Translations under genes and position numbers: made by a program
Assembly: GCF_008386695.1 (NCBI RefSeq)
Contig: NZ_VUOC01000004.1
Coordinates: forward strand, 310,001-374,000
Length of the DNA stretch: 64,000 nucleotides
Source: Chitinophaga agrisoli
GTDB taxonomy: Bacteria; Bacteroidota; Bacteroidia; Chitinophagales; Chitinophagaceae
Direction: 5' to 3'
Notes under the pieces: model-generated
The model's input: the letters and a program-made list of their open reading frames with translations, nothing else
The model's database searches: none
What the model was told of the DNA's origin: nothing
In this document: piece by piece, positions 46,622 through 55,664 of the stretch
How the letters are laid out: each line of letters starts with the position of its first letter
Numbering within the stretch: position 1 is the first letter of the stretch

Positions 46622-46769
46622 GGTTTTAACAATTAAATTTTAATGAATGAATCTGTCATCGGTCACGGCTATGCTGCTGTGTTGGCATCCTGCTGTTTAA
46701 GCAATATAACGCTATATCCTGTAATACGATATGTATAGCGTGTTATTATCCAACATACGGACTTAACAT

Positions 46770-46777
46770 TATATTTG
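46770..46777 (+). promoter_or_regulatory. -7 box of the PAP2 gene (TATATTTG)
   Basis: TATATTTG matches TAnnTTTG and lies 20 bp before the TTG start of the PAP2 gene, so the leader would be only about 14 nt. This supports the unusual start. No convincing -33 is present. Confidence 0.5.
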
Positions 46778-46797
46778 CACAAAATTAACATAGCAAA

Positions 46798-47751
46798 TTG
46801 CGTACTTACCGATATTTCTTTTACTGTTCTATTTTTATTTTGATAACAGGCCAGGCCTTTGCCCAGACAGACAGCGCCAGCAGGGGCGCTTCCGGGCTTA
46901 TACGCGATACCATGCCGGCTGCAGGCGATACCACGCTGCCATCCAATACCCGCACAGCGGGCTACGCACACGATACTGTACCCGTCCCGCGCGATACCAG
47001 TTTTACCACCGGCAAAACCATTACTGGCAAAAATGACAGCACCATACGGTACCGCATCAACGGTACCTATCTCAGAAGCATCGTAGAAGACCTGGCCTAT
47101 ACCGCCAGCCGCCCCTTCCACTGGGGGCCAACCGACTTCACCCGTTTTGGCGTGGTAGTAGGTACCGCCGGTGTGCTGATGGCCGGCGACTATGAGATCA
47201 AACAGCTTTTTGCGCGTAACCATACCAATCTGCAGGACCAGGTAGCGCACCAGATAGAGCCATTTGGCAATGCCTATTCTCCTTACCTGATCGTGGGCAT
47301 GTACCTGGCCGGGGTGGTAAGCAAACAACGGCAGCTGGAACATGCCTCGCTGATGACGGCCAAATCACTGCTCATCTCTACAGCGCTGTACACCTTTACC
47401 AAGATAGTTATACGGCGGCAACGGCCTTCCTTTGGAGATAATCCCTTTAATTTTCAGGCGCCTTTTTCCAATGATAAACAGCATACCTCCTTCCCTTCCG
47501 GGCATATGCTTACGGTGACCACCGTGGCCACCGCCTTGTCAGAAATATATGGGGAAGACCATCCCTGGGTACCTTGGGTAGCTTATAGCGTAGCGGGGTT
47601 AACAGGGGTATCGCGCCTATACCACAACCGTCACTGGAGCAGCGACGTATGGATAGGCGCGTCCTTAGGCTATTTTGTTACAAAGACCGTTTTTAAGCAC
47701 CAGCGTCAGCGCTCAAAAAAGGGTACTTATAATCAGTTGGCGGTACCATAG
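46798..47751 (+). CDS. PAP2-family phosphatase (lipid phosphatase-like) with TTG start
   Basis: A 317-residue protein. It opens with a hydrophobic signal sequence (RTYRYFFYCSIFILITGQAF) whose start codon must be TTG at 46798, because a TAA lies in frame 10 bp upstream and the next ATG would be at residue 39. The acid-phosphatase motifs are R-R-Q-R-P (KX6RP), F-P-S-G-H-M, and S-R-L-Y-H-N-R-H-W-S-S-D. Probably a membrane-bound phosphatidate or undecaprenyl-diphosphate phosphatase. Its last 59 bp overlap the convergent pruA gene. Confidence 0.88.
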   Translation: MRTYRYFFYCSIFILITGQAFAQTDSASRGASGLIRDTMPAAGDTTLPSNTRTAGYAHDTVPVPRDTSFTTGKTITGKNDSTIRYRINGTYLRSIVEDLAYTASRPFHWGPTDFTRFGVVVGTAGVLMAGDYEIKQLFARNHTNLQDQVAHQIEPFGNAYSPYLIVGMYLAGVVSKQRQLEHASLMTAKSLLISTALYTFTKIVIRRQRPSFGDNPFNFQAPFSNDKQHTSFPSGHMLTVTTVATALSEIYGEDHPWVPWVAYSVAGLTGVSRLYHNRHWSSDVWIGASLGYFVTKTVFKHQRQRSKKGTYNQLAVP

Positions 47752-49333
47752 TTTCCTTCACGGTACGGGCGCTTAACCAGCGGTACATATTCAGCGCGGA
47801 GCCGGCTTTATCGTTGGTGCCGGATGCCCGCGCGCCGCCAAAAGGCTGCTGCCCCACCACTGCGCCGGTAGGCTTGTCGTTGATATAGAAGTTACCCGCA
47901 CTGTTCTCCAGCTTTTTAGTAGCCAGGTCTATGGCGTAACGGTCCTGCGAAATAATGGAACCGGTCAGCGCATAGTCAGAGGTCTTGTCTACAATGTCCA
48001 GCGTAGCTTCAAACTGGTCAGCTTCGTATACGTAGATGGTCAGCACGGGGCCAAAGATCTCCTCGCACATGGTGGTGTACAGGGGATCCGTAGTAACGAT
48101 CACCGTAGGCTCCACGAAATAACCATCCGTTTTGCTGTAACCGCCGCCGGCAAAGATCTTCGCCTTCGGATCCTTCTTCGCATTATCTATATAGGCAGCG
48201 ATCTTATCAAAAGAACGCTCGCTGATCACCGCGTTGATGAAATTACCAAAGTCTTCTACCGTGCCCATTTTCATGGTGCCCAGCATTTCCTTCAGCTTAT
48301 TCAGCACGGCGTCTGCGATATTAGACGGCAGGTACGCGCGGGAAGCAGCGGAACATTTCTGTCCCTGGTATTCAAACGCGCCGCGGGCCAGTGCCGTAGC
48401 TACCACGTCTACCTGGGCAGATGCGTGTACCATTACAAAGTCCTTACCGCCGGTTTCACCTACAATACGGGGGTATGCCCGGTATTTATTGATATTGCCG
48501 CCGATGATCTTCCACATCTGCTGGAATACGCCGGTAGAGCCGGTAAAATGCAGACCCGCAAAATCCCGGTGATTAAAGCAGATATCGCCCAGCGTGGGAC
48601 CGTCCGCATACACCAGGTTGATCACACCGGCAGGCAGGCCCGCCTCGATCAGGATCTGCATGAACATAGCCGCAGCAAATACCGCCGTTTCCGCAGGTTT
48701 CCATACCACTACGTTACCACACATGGCTGGCGCAGTAGGCAGGTTACCGCCAATAGCGGTAAAGTTGAACGGCGTAACGGCCAGCAGGAACCCTTCCAGT
48801 GGACGGTATTCCGTTCTGTTATGGATCCCCTGTGGGCTGGCTGGCTGCTGTTTATAGATCTCGGTCAGGTAATGCACGTTAAAGCGCAGGAAATCGATCA
48901 GCTCACAGGCGCTGTCAATCTCCGCCTGGTAGGCGTTCTTGCTCTGGCCCAGCATAGTGGCCGCATTCATATGGTAGCGGTACTTGGTGGCGATGAGCTC
49001 AGCGGCGCGCAGGAAGATAGCGGCCCGCTGTTCCCAGGGGGTGGCCGCCCATTGTGCGCGGGCAGCCAGCGCAGCGTCTACCGCGGTTTTTACATGGCTG
49101 GCGTCGCCCATATGGAACTGGCCCAGCTTGTGTTTTATTTCATGCGGCGGATGGATCTCCACCGTTTTACCGGTGCGTACCTCCTGGCCGTTTATATACA
49201 TAGGAAGATCAACCGGCGCGGCTTTAAATGCGGCGAGTTGTTTTTTCAATGCAACCCTCTCGGGCGATCCTGGCGCGTAGCTGTATACGGGTTCATTCTG
49301 GGGCGCTGCAAATTGAAAATAAGCGTTATGCAT
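47693..49333 (-). CDS. pruA: L-glutamate gamma-semialdehyde dehydrogenase (P5C dehydrogenase)
   Basis: A 546-residue aldehyde dehydrogenase, start taken at ATG 49333 (MHNAYFQFAAP) because the upstream codon is TTG. The catalytic Cys lies in Y-Q-G-Q-K-C-S-A-A-S and the general-base Glu in G-E-T-G-G-K-D-F. Length and motifs match the group 1 P5C dehydrogenases. It oxidises glutamate semialdehyde to glutamate in proline catabolism. No putA is nearby. The 3' end overlaps the PAP2 gene by 59 bp. Confidence 0.93.
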   Translation of the reverse strand: MHNAYFQFAAPQNEPVYSYAPGSPERVALKKQLAAFKAAPVDLPMYINGQEVRTGKTVEIHPPHEIKHKLGQFHMGDASHVKTAVDAALAARAQWAATPWEQRAAIFLRAAELIATKYRYHMNAATMLGQSKNAYQAEIDSACELIDFLRFNVHYLTEIYKQQPASPQGIHNRTEYRPLEGFLLAVTPFNFTAIGGNLPTAPAMCGNVVVWKPAETAVFAAAMFMQILIEAGLPAGVINLVYADGPTLGDICFNHRDFAGLHFTGSTGVFQQMWKIIGGNINKYRAYPRIVGETGGKDFVMVHASAQVDVVATALARGAFEYQGQKCSAASRAYLPSNIADAVLNKLKEMLGTMKMGTVEDFGNFINAVISERSFDKIAAYIDNAKKDPKAKIFAGGGYSKTDGYFVEPTVIVTTDPLYTTMCEEIFGPVLTIYVYEADQFEATLDIVDKTSDYALTGSIISQDRYAIDLATKKLENSAGNFYINDKPTGAVVGQQPFGGARASGTNDKAGSALNMYRWLSARTVKETMVPPTDYKYPFLSADAGA

Positions 49334-49384
49334 CCTCAATAAGATTTATTGGTTTATGATTCTGTTGTAATCTGCTATCTGCTG

Positions 49385-49437
49385 GTATACTACTATTGTA
49401 TACTACTATCGTATACTATTATGGTATAATTACTATG
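49385..49437. repeat. 13-bp tandem repeat x4 upstream of pruA
   Basis: Units GTATACTACTATT, GTATACTACTATC, GTATACTATTATG and GTATAATTACTATG (the last 14 bp) in the spacer between prfB and pruA. AT-rich, so it may help melt a promoter; otherwise a microsatellite. Confidence 0.8.
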
Positions 49438-49509
49438 AAAATTTACTATGGCAATATGCCAATGCGTAATGCGCTCATACGCTGATACTGGAATCGCTTC
49501 CATTCATTA

Positions 49510-49541
49510 GCATATCAGCACATCAACACATCAGCACATTA
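49510..49541. repeat. Octamer tandem repeat GCAYATYA x4, next to the prfB stop
   Basis: Units GCATATCA, GCACATCA, ACACATCA, GCACATTA with an exact 8-bp period, ending 1 bp from the prfB stop codon (prfB runs to the left, minus strand). The same family as at 32740. Confidence 0.85.
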
Positions 49542-49542
49542 A

Positions 49543-50635
49543 TTACTTTTCTTCTTCCTTCGCGTTCATCAGGTAAGCCTTTATAAAGCCGCCCAGTTCC
49601 CCGTCCATAACGGGTTGTACGTTGCCCACTTCAAAATCCGTACGGTGATCCTTGATCATCTTATACGGGTGGAACACGTAGGAACGGATCTGCGAGCCCC
49701 ATTCGATCTTACGTTTGTTCGCGTTGGCGGCGTTCTTCAGCTCTTCGCGCTTGCGGATCTCCTCTTCATATAAGCGGGACTTTAACATGGTGAGGGCTTT
49801 TTCGCGGTTCTCACCCTGTGTACGGGCCTGCTGACATTCGATGATGATACCGGAAGGAATGTGCTTTAAACGCACGGCGGTTTCCACCTTGTTTACGTTC
49901 TGTCCGCCTTTACCACCGGAACGGTAGAATTCCCATTCCAGGTCGGCAGGGTTTACGGCTATCTCTATCGTATCATCCACCAGCGGATATACGAAAACAG
50001 ATGCAAAGGAGGTATGCCTGCGGGCGTTGGCGTCAAAAGGCGAGATGCGCACCAGGCGGTGCACGCCGCTTTCTGCTTTCAGCAAACCGTAGGCAAAATC
50101 GCCGTCGAATTCAAGCGTAGCGGATTTGATGCCGGCGCCATCGCCGTACTGTACATCAATTTCCGATACTTTCCAGCCCTGTTTCTCACCGTACATGCGG
50201 TACATACGCAGGAGCATTTCCGCCCAATCCTGGCTTTCGGTACCACCGGCGCCAGAGTTGATCGTCAATACACCCGGCATTTCATCTTCCGGCTGATTCA
50301 GGGTGGACTTAAATTCCAGCTCATCCAGGGCGCTCAGCGCTTTCTGGTAAGCTTCCTGTACTTCTTCTTCTGTAGCTTCCCCTTCCTTCTGGAAATCATT
50401 CAATACACTGCTGTCCTCGATGGAGGTTTGCACCTGCTCATGGAGGTCTACCCAGAATTTATTGACCTTGATCTCTTTCAGGATGGATGTTGCCCGGGCG
50501 TTGTCGTCCCAGAAGCCGGGGGCAAGGGTAAGCTGTTTGTCATTTTCGATTTTAGCTATGCGGTCCGGGACGTTAAAGAAAACCTCCCAGGACGTGGAGA
50601 CGGTCCCTCATAGCTTTAAGTTGCTCTGCTGTCAT
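49543..50635 (-). CDS. prfB: Peptide chain release factor 2, expressed by +1 frameshift
   Basis: RF2 of about 363 residues, in two frames. Frame 1 starts with ATG at 50635-50633 and reads [20 protein letters not shown] followed by TAA at 50575-50573. A +1 shift at CTT-T continues as [15 protein letters not shown] and joins the long frame, which otherwise would start only from an internal GTG near 50433. Later motifs are the SPF tripeptide (R-I-S-P-F) for UGA recognition and the G-G-Q loop (G-G-K-G-G-Q-N). Both parts are needed for the usual RF2 length. The protein terminates translation at UGA and UAA. Confidence 0.92.
50572..50587 (-). promoter_or_regulatory. prfB programmed +1 frameshift site with UAA
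   Basis: On the minus strand the sequence reads GGAGG, TTTT, then CTT TAA C (heptanucleotide at 50578-50572). The Shine-Dalgarno-like GGAGG is 4 nt before CTT. The stop is UAA where most known sites have UGA. Confidence 0.9.
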
Positions 50636-50781
50636 AGTGGCCGCAAATGTAATGAAAATGTGTGAATGTGCCAGACATTGTATATATCCCTTAGATTAGT
50701 ATATTAACATATTGTTTAGCATAATATTTGTATATTTCTTTTTACGCTTTTCCTTCGAATGTAGAAAACCTAACTATTGCT

Positions 50782-51588
50782 ATGGCAGCCGATGAGACCC
50801 TGCGGTATAAGAATCAGTCTGTTTTTCACGTCATTGGGTTTATACTGGTGATAGCTGTGAATATACTGGCAGTACAGCTTCCCATCAATGGACAACATAC
50901 CGGCGAAGTATCAGATAAATACACACATCTGCTCATTCCCATACCGGCTACATTCGGTATATGGGGTATCATATATCTTGCCCTGCTGGCTTTTACCATT
51001 TATCAGTTATGGCTCGCTTTCTGGGGAGATCATCCACAGGAGCTGTCACATTTTATACATCAGATGAAACACTGGTGGTTGATCAGCTGCCTGGCCAATG
51101 CCTCCTGGCTGTTTGCCTGGCATTATGAAATACTGCAGGTCTCCTTTCTGCTGATGTTACTGCTCCTTACCTCGCTCATCGCTATCCATCATAACTTTTC
51201 CATTGGCCATCAGGCCTTCTCCAACCGGGAAAAATACCTGCTGCATTATCCCTTTAGCCTCTACCTGGGCTGGGTAAGCTTTGCCGCCCTGGCTAACCTC
51301 ACCGCCCTGATGGTATACTGGGGCTGGCAGGGCCAGGGTATTTCCATGGTCACCTGGACGGTGCTCATGATCAGCATCAGCGCAGGCCTGTGCGTATACA
51401 TGATCCTGCAGCATAATAATATCATCTTTGGGATGGTTCATATATGGGCGCTCTGGGGCGTGATCATGCAGCGCCGCCACCCGGACCAGGTCACCGCCCC
51501 CGCTGTAGTACATGCCTGCTTTATCGCCATTGCCATGATCGCTATTACCATCCTGTGGAAATGGTACCAGCAGCGAAGCGCCAGCTAG
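50782..51588 (+). CDS. TspO/MBR-like tryptophan-rich membrane protein
   Basis: A 268-residue protein, start at ATG 50782 (MAADETLRYKNQSV) since the upstream start is TTG. Seven or so membrane segments rich in Trp. The block P-A-T-F-G-I-W-G-I-I-Y-L is the family hallmark. Members are often 150-170 residues; this one belongs to the longer bacterial group of about 270. The usual ligands are porphyrins and other tetrapyrroles, but the role here is unknown. Divergent from prfB. Confidence 0.85.
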   Translation: MAADETLRYKNQSVFHVIGFILVIAVNILAVQLPINGQHTGEVSDKYTHLLIPIPATFGIWGIIYLALLAFTIYQLWLAFWGDHPQELSHFIHQMKHWWLISCLANASWLFAWHYEILQVSFLLMLLLLTSLIAIHHNFSIGHQAFSNREKYLLHYPFSLYLGWVSFAALANLTALMVYWGWQGQGISMVTWTVLMISISAGLCVYMILQHNNIIFGMVHIWALWGVIMQRRHPDQVTAPAVVHACFIAIAMIAITILWKWYQQRSAS

Positions 51589-51675
51589 CTGGCTAAAAGC
51601 TATCCCATTTTACGGATTTATGTACCAGTTTATCGCTTAACGCAAAACTAACTGGCAAATCTGCGTTCTAACAGT

Positions 51676-51683
51676 TAATTTTG
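51676..51683 (+). promoter_or_regulatory. Likely pgi -7 box (TAATTTTG)
   Basis: TAATTTTG fits TAnnTTTG, 22 bp before the pgi ATG, so the leader would be about 15 nt. No clear -33. Confidence 0.5.
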
Positions 51684-51705
51684 GTCAGTATAAATCCACT
51701 TAACT

Positions 51706-53358
51706 ATGTTCCCATCGGTGAATCCTACCACTACCAAGGCCTGGCAACAGCTGCAACAGCACGCAGCAAAGATGAAGCAGGTGCACATGCGCAACCTTTT
51801 TGCAGAAGATGCGCAACGGTTTGAAAAGTTCTCCCTGCGCTTTGAAGAGATACTGTTCGATTTTTCGAAGAACCTGATCACGGAAGAGACCCGTGCCCTC
51901 CTGCTGGAACTGGCCCGCGAAAGCCAGGCAGAAGCGGCCATCAAAGCCATGTTTAGCGCAGAGAAGATCAACGCCACCGAAAACCGCGCGGTGCTGCACA
52001 CCGCCCTGCGCAACACTTCCAACACCCCGGTAATGCTGGACGGACAGGACGTAATGCAGGACGTGAACAAAGTGCTGCAGAAGATGGAACACTACTGTTC
52101 GCAGATCCACTCCGGCGCGCTTCGTGGTTATACGGGCAAGCCCATACGTTATATTGTCAACATCGGCATAGGCGGCTCTGACCTGGGCCCGGTAATGGTG
52201 ACAGAAGCCCTGCGCCCCTACTGGATAAAAGGCATGCAGCCTTATTTTGTTTCCAACGTAGACGGCACCCATATTGCCGAAACGCTGAAGAAAGTAACGC
52301 CGGAGGAAACCCTTTTCCTCGTAGCCTCCAAGACCTTCACCACCCAGGAAACCATGACCAACGCCATGACCGCCCGTCAATGGTTCATGGACTCCGCTAA
52401 GGATGAAGCACATATCGCCCTCCATTTTGCCGCCCTCTCCACCAACGAGAAAGCCGTAAAAGCATTTGGCATCAACCCGGAGAACATGTTTGAATTCTGG
52501 GATTGGGTTGGCGGCCGCTATTCCCTGTGGTCCGCTATTGGCCTGAGCATTGCCCTCACTGTCGGTTTTGATAACTTCAAGGCCCTCCTCGATGGCGCGC
52601 ATGCAGTAGACCAGCACTTCACCCAAACGCCGTTCGAAAAGAACATTCCCGTGATCATGGCCCTGGTAGGCCTCTGGTACGGCAACTTCTTTGACGCAGA
52701 CACCGAAGCGATCTTACCTTACGACCAATACATGCACCGCTTTGCCGCCTATTTCCAGCAAGGGAATATGGAGAGCAACGGTAAATACGTAGACCGTAAC
52801 GGCGCCGCCGTTCCTTACCAGACCGGCCCCGTAGTATGGGGCGAGCCCGGCACCAACGGCCAGCACGCCTTTTACCAGCTGATCCACCAGGGCACTAAAC
52901 TGATCCCCTGCGACTTTATAGCGCCGGCAATCAGCCACAACCCTATTGGCGATCATCATGTAAAACTGCTCTCTAACTTCTTCGCACAAACGGAGGCGCT
53001 CATGAATGGCAAAACACCGGAAGAAGTACGCGCTGAGCTGGAGAAATCCGGCATGAGCGGCGAGGCGCTGGAAAAGCTGTTGCCGTATAAAGTATTTACC
53101 GGCAACCGTCCTTCCAACTCTTTCCTGGTAAAAGAGATCACACCGCGTTCCTTAGGCTCCCTGATTGCGCTGTATGAGCACAAGATCTTTATTCAAGGCG
53201 TTATCTGGAACATCTATACCTTTGATCAATGGGGGGTAGAACTGGGTAAACAGCTGGCCAACAAGATCCTGCCTGAGCTGCAGAGCGATGCCAAAGTAAC
53301 CGCCCACGATGCCAGCACTAATGGGCTGATCAACGCGTGGAAGGCGATGAAAAAGTAA
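51706..53358 (+). CDS. pgi: Glucose-6-phosphate isomerase
   Basis: A 550-residue PGI. The family signatures G-I-G-G-S-D-L-G-P and [11 protein letters not shown] are complete. Catalyses glucose-6-phosphate to fructose-6-phosphate in glycolysis. Length is normal. A strong terminator follows. Confidence 0.97.
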   Translation: MFPSVNPTTTKAWQQLQQHAAKMKQVHMRNLFAEDAQRFEKFSLRFEEILFDFSKNLITEETRALLLELARESQAEAAIKAMFSAEKINATENRAVLHTALRNTSNTPVMLDGQDVMQDVNKVLQKMEHYCSQIHSGALRGYTGKPIRYIVNIGIGGSDLGPVMVTEALRPYWIKGMQPYFVSNVDGTHIAETLKKVTPEETLFLVASKTFTTQETMTNAMTARQWFMDSAKDEAHIALHFAALSTNEKAVKAFGINPENMFEFWDWVGGRYSLWSAIGLSIALTVGFDNFKALLDGAHAVDQHFTQTPFEKNIPVIMALVGLWYGNFFDADTEAILPYDQYMHRFAAYFQQGNMESNGKYVDRNGAAVPYQTGPVVWGEPGTNGQHAFYQLIHQGTKLIPCDFIAPAISHNPIGDHHVKLLSNFFAQTEALMNGKTPEEVRAELEKSGMSGEALEKLLPYKVFTGNRPSNSFLVKEITPRSLGSLIALYEHKIFIQGVIWNIYTFDQWGVELGKQLANKILPELQSDAKVTAHDASTNGLINAWKAMKK

Positions 53359-53381
53359 GTTTTAGTTGTTGTTTATAAATT

Positions 53382-53420
53382 AAGAACGCTCATGGTATGG
53401 CCATGGGCGTTCTTGTTTTG
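53382..53420 (+). terminator. Intrinsic terminator of pgi
   Basis: A 14-bp stem with one G-T pair, AAGAACGCTCATGG (53382-53395) with CCATGGGCGTTCTT (53401-53414), then GTTTTG. Confidence 0.82.
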
Positions 53421-53496
53421 GTGGAGGTCTGATATTATAGCTGCGTGTTTTGTTTGATTGATTCGAAATCTATTCTATAGCCGGCGGATTTAAATA

Positions 53497-53908
53497 GCTG
53501 ATGGTTTTCTTATTTGTCTTCGGTTTGGTCGGTACAATTGGCTTTATGGCTGATGGTTTCTTATTTGTCCTGGGGTTGGCAGGTGCATTGGGCTTTATGG
53601 CTGATGGTTTTCTTATTTGTTCTGGGTTTAGCAGGTGCAATGGGCTTTATGGCTGATGGTTTTCTTATTTGTCCTGGGTTTGGCAGGTGCAATGGGCTTT
53701 ATGGCTGATGGTTTCTTATTTGTCTTGGGTTTGGCGGGTGCATTGGCTTTATGGCTGATGGTTTTCTTATTTGTCCTGGGTTTAGCAGGTGCAATGGGCT
53801 TTATGACGAGAGGGTTCCTTATTTGTTCTGGGTTTAGCAGGTGCAATGGGCTTTATGGCTGATGGTTTCTTATTTATCCTGGGTTTGGCAGGTGCAATGG
53901 GCTTTATG
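53497..53908 (+). repeat. Minisatellite: eight tandem copies of a 50-52 bp unit
   Basis: Copies start at 53497, 53549, 53600, 53652, 53704, 53754, 53806 and 53858. The unit opens GCTGATGGTTTTCTTATTTG and ends GGGCTTTATG; copy 7 opens with a variant ACGAGAGGGTTCC, and a ninth, truncated copy with the same variant is fused to the palindromic element at 53935. Unit length is not constant (50, 51, 52), so the reading frame shifts between copies and the hydrophobic frames inside are unlikely to be genes. Confidence 0.92.
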
Positions 53909-53934
53909 GCGAGAGGGTTCCTCATCTATCCCGC

Positions 53935-54039
53935 GCCTGGCAGGTTCAAAAACGGCCTGCGCCTGCCGCGGGGAGTTCGTTTGGCAAGTAGGCCGCAGGA
54001 ACCCGCGCCAGCCAAGGGCCGTTTTGAATCCTGCCTGGC
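53935..54039. mobile_element. 105-bp palindromic MITE/REP-like element, copy 1
   Basis: Imperfect terminal inverted repeats of about 23 bp (GCCTGGCAGGTTCAAAAACG and the complement of CGTTTTGAATCCTGCCTGGC). An inverted copy of the whole element lies at 54582-54686. No transposase within. Its left end interrupts the minisatellite. Confidence 0.7.
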
Positions 54040-54227
54040 AATGCTAATATGCCGTAAGGAGATATGGGAGCCCTAAAAAATGCGATAGGCCGCTCGGGGT
54101 CCCGGTGGTTCTGGCCGGTATAATTGTAGTGGGGATTATTAGTACTATCCATTACAGTGGTATAAAGTTTGGTAGATCCTTGGGGCATCATACGATATAT
54201 AGCCCGATGCATATTAATGGGAACGAG

Positions 54228-54326
54228 AACATTGAAAACATTAGGAACATTAGGGACATTAGGAACATTAGCAACATTGAGAACATTAGGAGTATTGAGA
54301 ATATTGGGAGTATTGGAACCATTGAG
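54228..54326 (+). repeat. 9-bp tandem repeat AACATTRGG, about eleven units
   Basis: Units begin at 54228, 54237, 54246 and on, with an exact 9-bp period and decaying sequence toward the right (AGTATTGAG, AATATTGGG, ACCATTGAG). Frames through it give NIEN/NIRD peptides without other signs of a gene. Confidence 0.85.
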
Positions 54327-54581
54327 AACACCTAAAATATGCAGCCCTTTCAGATAGTAATGATTGTTCAGACCAACATATGTGTATGGATTATTAACGT
54401 CATCCATCAATATGTATAAAGTTCACGTATACTTTAGTGAACATCCAGGCTGATGATAAATGCCCCTTATAAGATATTAGTATTTTGGACATTTTTAAGC
54501 CCCTACCAGCGCAGGCGGCCCAATAAATACCCCAATTACCCAATTGGAACACCTTATTATCAGCAGTCGATCGCCTTAAGA

Positions 54582-54686
54582 GCCGGGCAGGATTCAAAAC
54601 GGCCCTTGGCTGGCGCGGGTTTTTGCAGCCTATTTGCCAAACGAACTCCCCGCGGCAGGCGCAGGCCGTTTTTGAACCTGCCCGGC
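54582..54686. mobile_element. 105-bp palindromic MITE/REP-like element, inverted copy 2
   Basis: Reverse complement of copy 1 with only scattered differences (for example GCCGGGC ends in place of GCCTGGC). The two copies enclose 542 bp that includes the 9-bp repeat. Confidence 0.7.
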
Positions 54687-54724
54687 GCAGGCGAGTACTG
54701 AAGAACGTGCAACTCCCAACCGCC

Positions 54725-54931
54725 CCAATCTGGACACAGAATATATCGAACCTCCCCAGTAAACCACGCGACCACTGAAGAACATGCACCAACCCAATCT
54801 GCATACAGAATACATCAAACCTCCCCAGTAAACCACGCAACCACTGAAGAACATGCACCAACCCAATCTGCATACAGAATACATCGAACCTCCCCAGCAA
54901 ACCACCCAACCACTGTAGAACATGCAACTAT
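54725..54931 (-). repeat. 69-bp tandem repeat, three copies
   Basis: Copies start at 54725, 54794 and 54863 and open CCAATCTG; each contains GAACCTCCCCAGTAAACCAC or a close variant. The 69-bp period keeps frame, so the minus strand reads a 23-residue repeat (VHVLQWLRGLLGRFDVFCMQ and on), but no start, promoter or partner supports a gene. Confidence 0.88.
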
Positions 54932-54996
54932 TCATAACAGACAAGCACAACGCATTACACCAAGCCTCATAAACGAACCTCCGCTGCCTACTGCAC

Positions 54997-55026
54997 AAAA
55001 AAAAACCTCCGGAAAAATCCGGAGGT
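54997..55026 (-). terminator. Intrinsic terminator of the PUR-domain gene
   Basis: ACCTCCGGA (55005-55013) with TCCGGAGGT (55018-55026) and eight A on the plus strand at 54997-55004, which read as a U-run on the minus strand. It lies 25 bp past the stop at 55052. Confidence 0.88.
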
Positions 55027-55051
55027 CATATTCTTGAATAAGCGTAAAATC

Positions 55052-55498
55052 TTACCATTTGTCTACATCATCTGTGTGGGAAGCAGCGGCTGCAGCTGCG
55101 GGCGCGGCTACTACAGCTTCTACTACGGGAGCGCTTTCAACGGCTACAGTAGCAGCAGTGTCTACTACTTCACCATCGTCCTCTCCGTCTTCTCTCACAT
55201 AATCGTGGTTGTAAGCATCAAAGTCGAAATCGGGCATCAACTCGGTTTTTACGTAGTTGATGGTTTCGGTTAATGCATTCAGGAACTTGTTAAAGTCCTC
55301 CTTGTACAGGAATACCTTATGCCTGTCGTACCCGTTGTCATTGAAACGTTTTTTGCTCTCTGTGATTGTCAGAAAGTAGTCGTTTCCCCGAGTGGTCTTT
55401 ACATCAAAGAAGTAAGTCCTTCTTTTACCCGCTTTCAATCGCTTAGAAAAGATGCTGTCGTTGTTTCTTTCCTGTTGATTGTTGTTTTCGTACGCCAC
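55052..55498 (-). CDS. DUF3276 PUR-alpha-like nucleic-acid-binding protein
   Basis: A 148-residue cytoplasmic protein, GTG start. Residues about 15-100 are a PUR repeat (S-K-R-L-K-A-G-K-R-R-T-Y-F-F-D-V-K; K-V-F-L-Y-K-E-D-F). The tail is acidic then Ala/Val-rich (V-V-D-T-A-A-T-V-A-V-E-S-A). Bacteroidota and spirochaete PUR proteins bind single-stranded DNA and RNA as dimers. A two-part promoter precedes it. Confidence 0.88.
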   Translation of the reverse strand: MAYENNNQQERNNDSIFSKRLKAGKRRTYFFDVKTTRGNDYFLTITESKKRFNDNGYDRHKVFLYKEDFNKFLNALTETINYVKTELMPDFDFDAYNHDYVREDGEDDGEVVDTAATVAVESAPVVEAVVAAPAAAAAASHTDDVDKW

Positions 55499-55556
55499 AG
55501 TTGATAGATTTAAGTTGTTAACGAATCAATCCAATTTATCAATATTCAATAAGCAA

Positions 55557-55586
55557 CAAATATACTATTGTTTTACAAATATCAAA
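55557..55586 (-). promoter_or_regulatory. Two-part promoter of the PUR-domain gene
   Basis: Minus strand: TTTG at 55586-55583, 18 bp spacer, TATATTTG at 55564-55557. Both Bacteroidota elements (-33 and -7) are present at about the expected spacing. The leader would be about 50 nt. Confidence 0.65.
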
Positions 55587-55664
55587 ATAATTTTAACTGA
55601 TTTTGATTACTGTGGATAAACTCCTCCTGATAGCGGGCTCAGGGTATGTATAAAAAAATGATTT

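Noticed and set aside
53497-53908. Possible CRISPR array
   Set aside because: Units are contiguous 50-52-bp copies without unique spacers, and no cas gene is present.
53635-54410. Hydrophobic and Asn/Val-rich frames in the minisatellite and 9-bp array
   Set aside because: They are translated repeats; unit lengths of 50-52 bp shift frame, and no start signal or terminator fits.
54400-54998. 175- and 122-codon minus-strand frames with a 23-residue repeat
   Set aside because: The 69-bp period keeps two frames open at once, so openness is no evidence; the frame also runs through a palindromic element.
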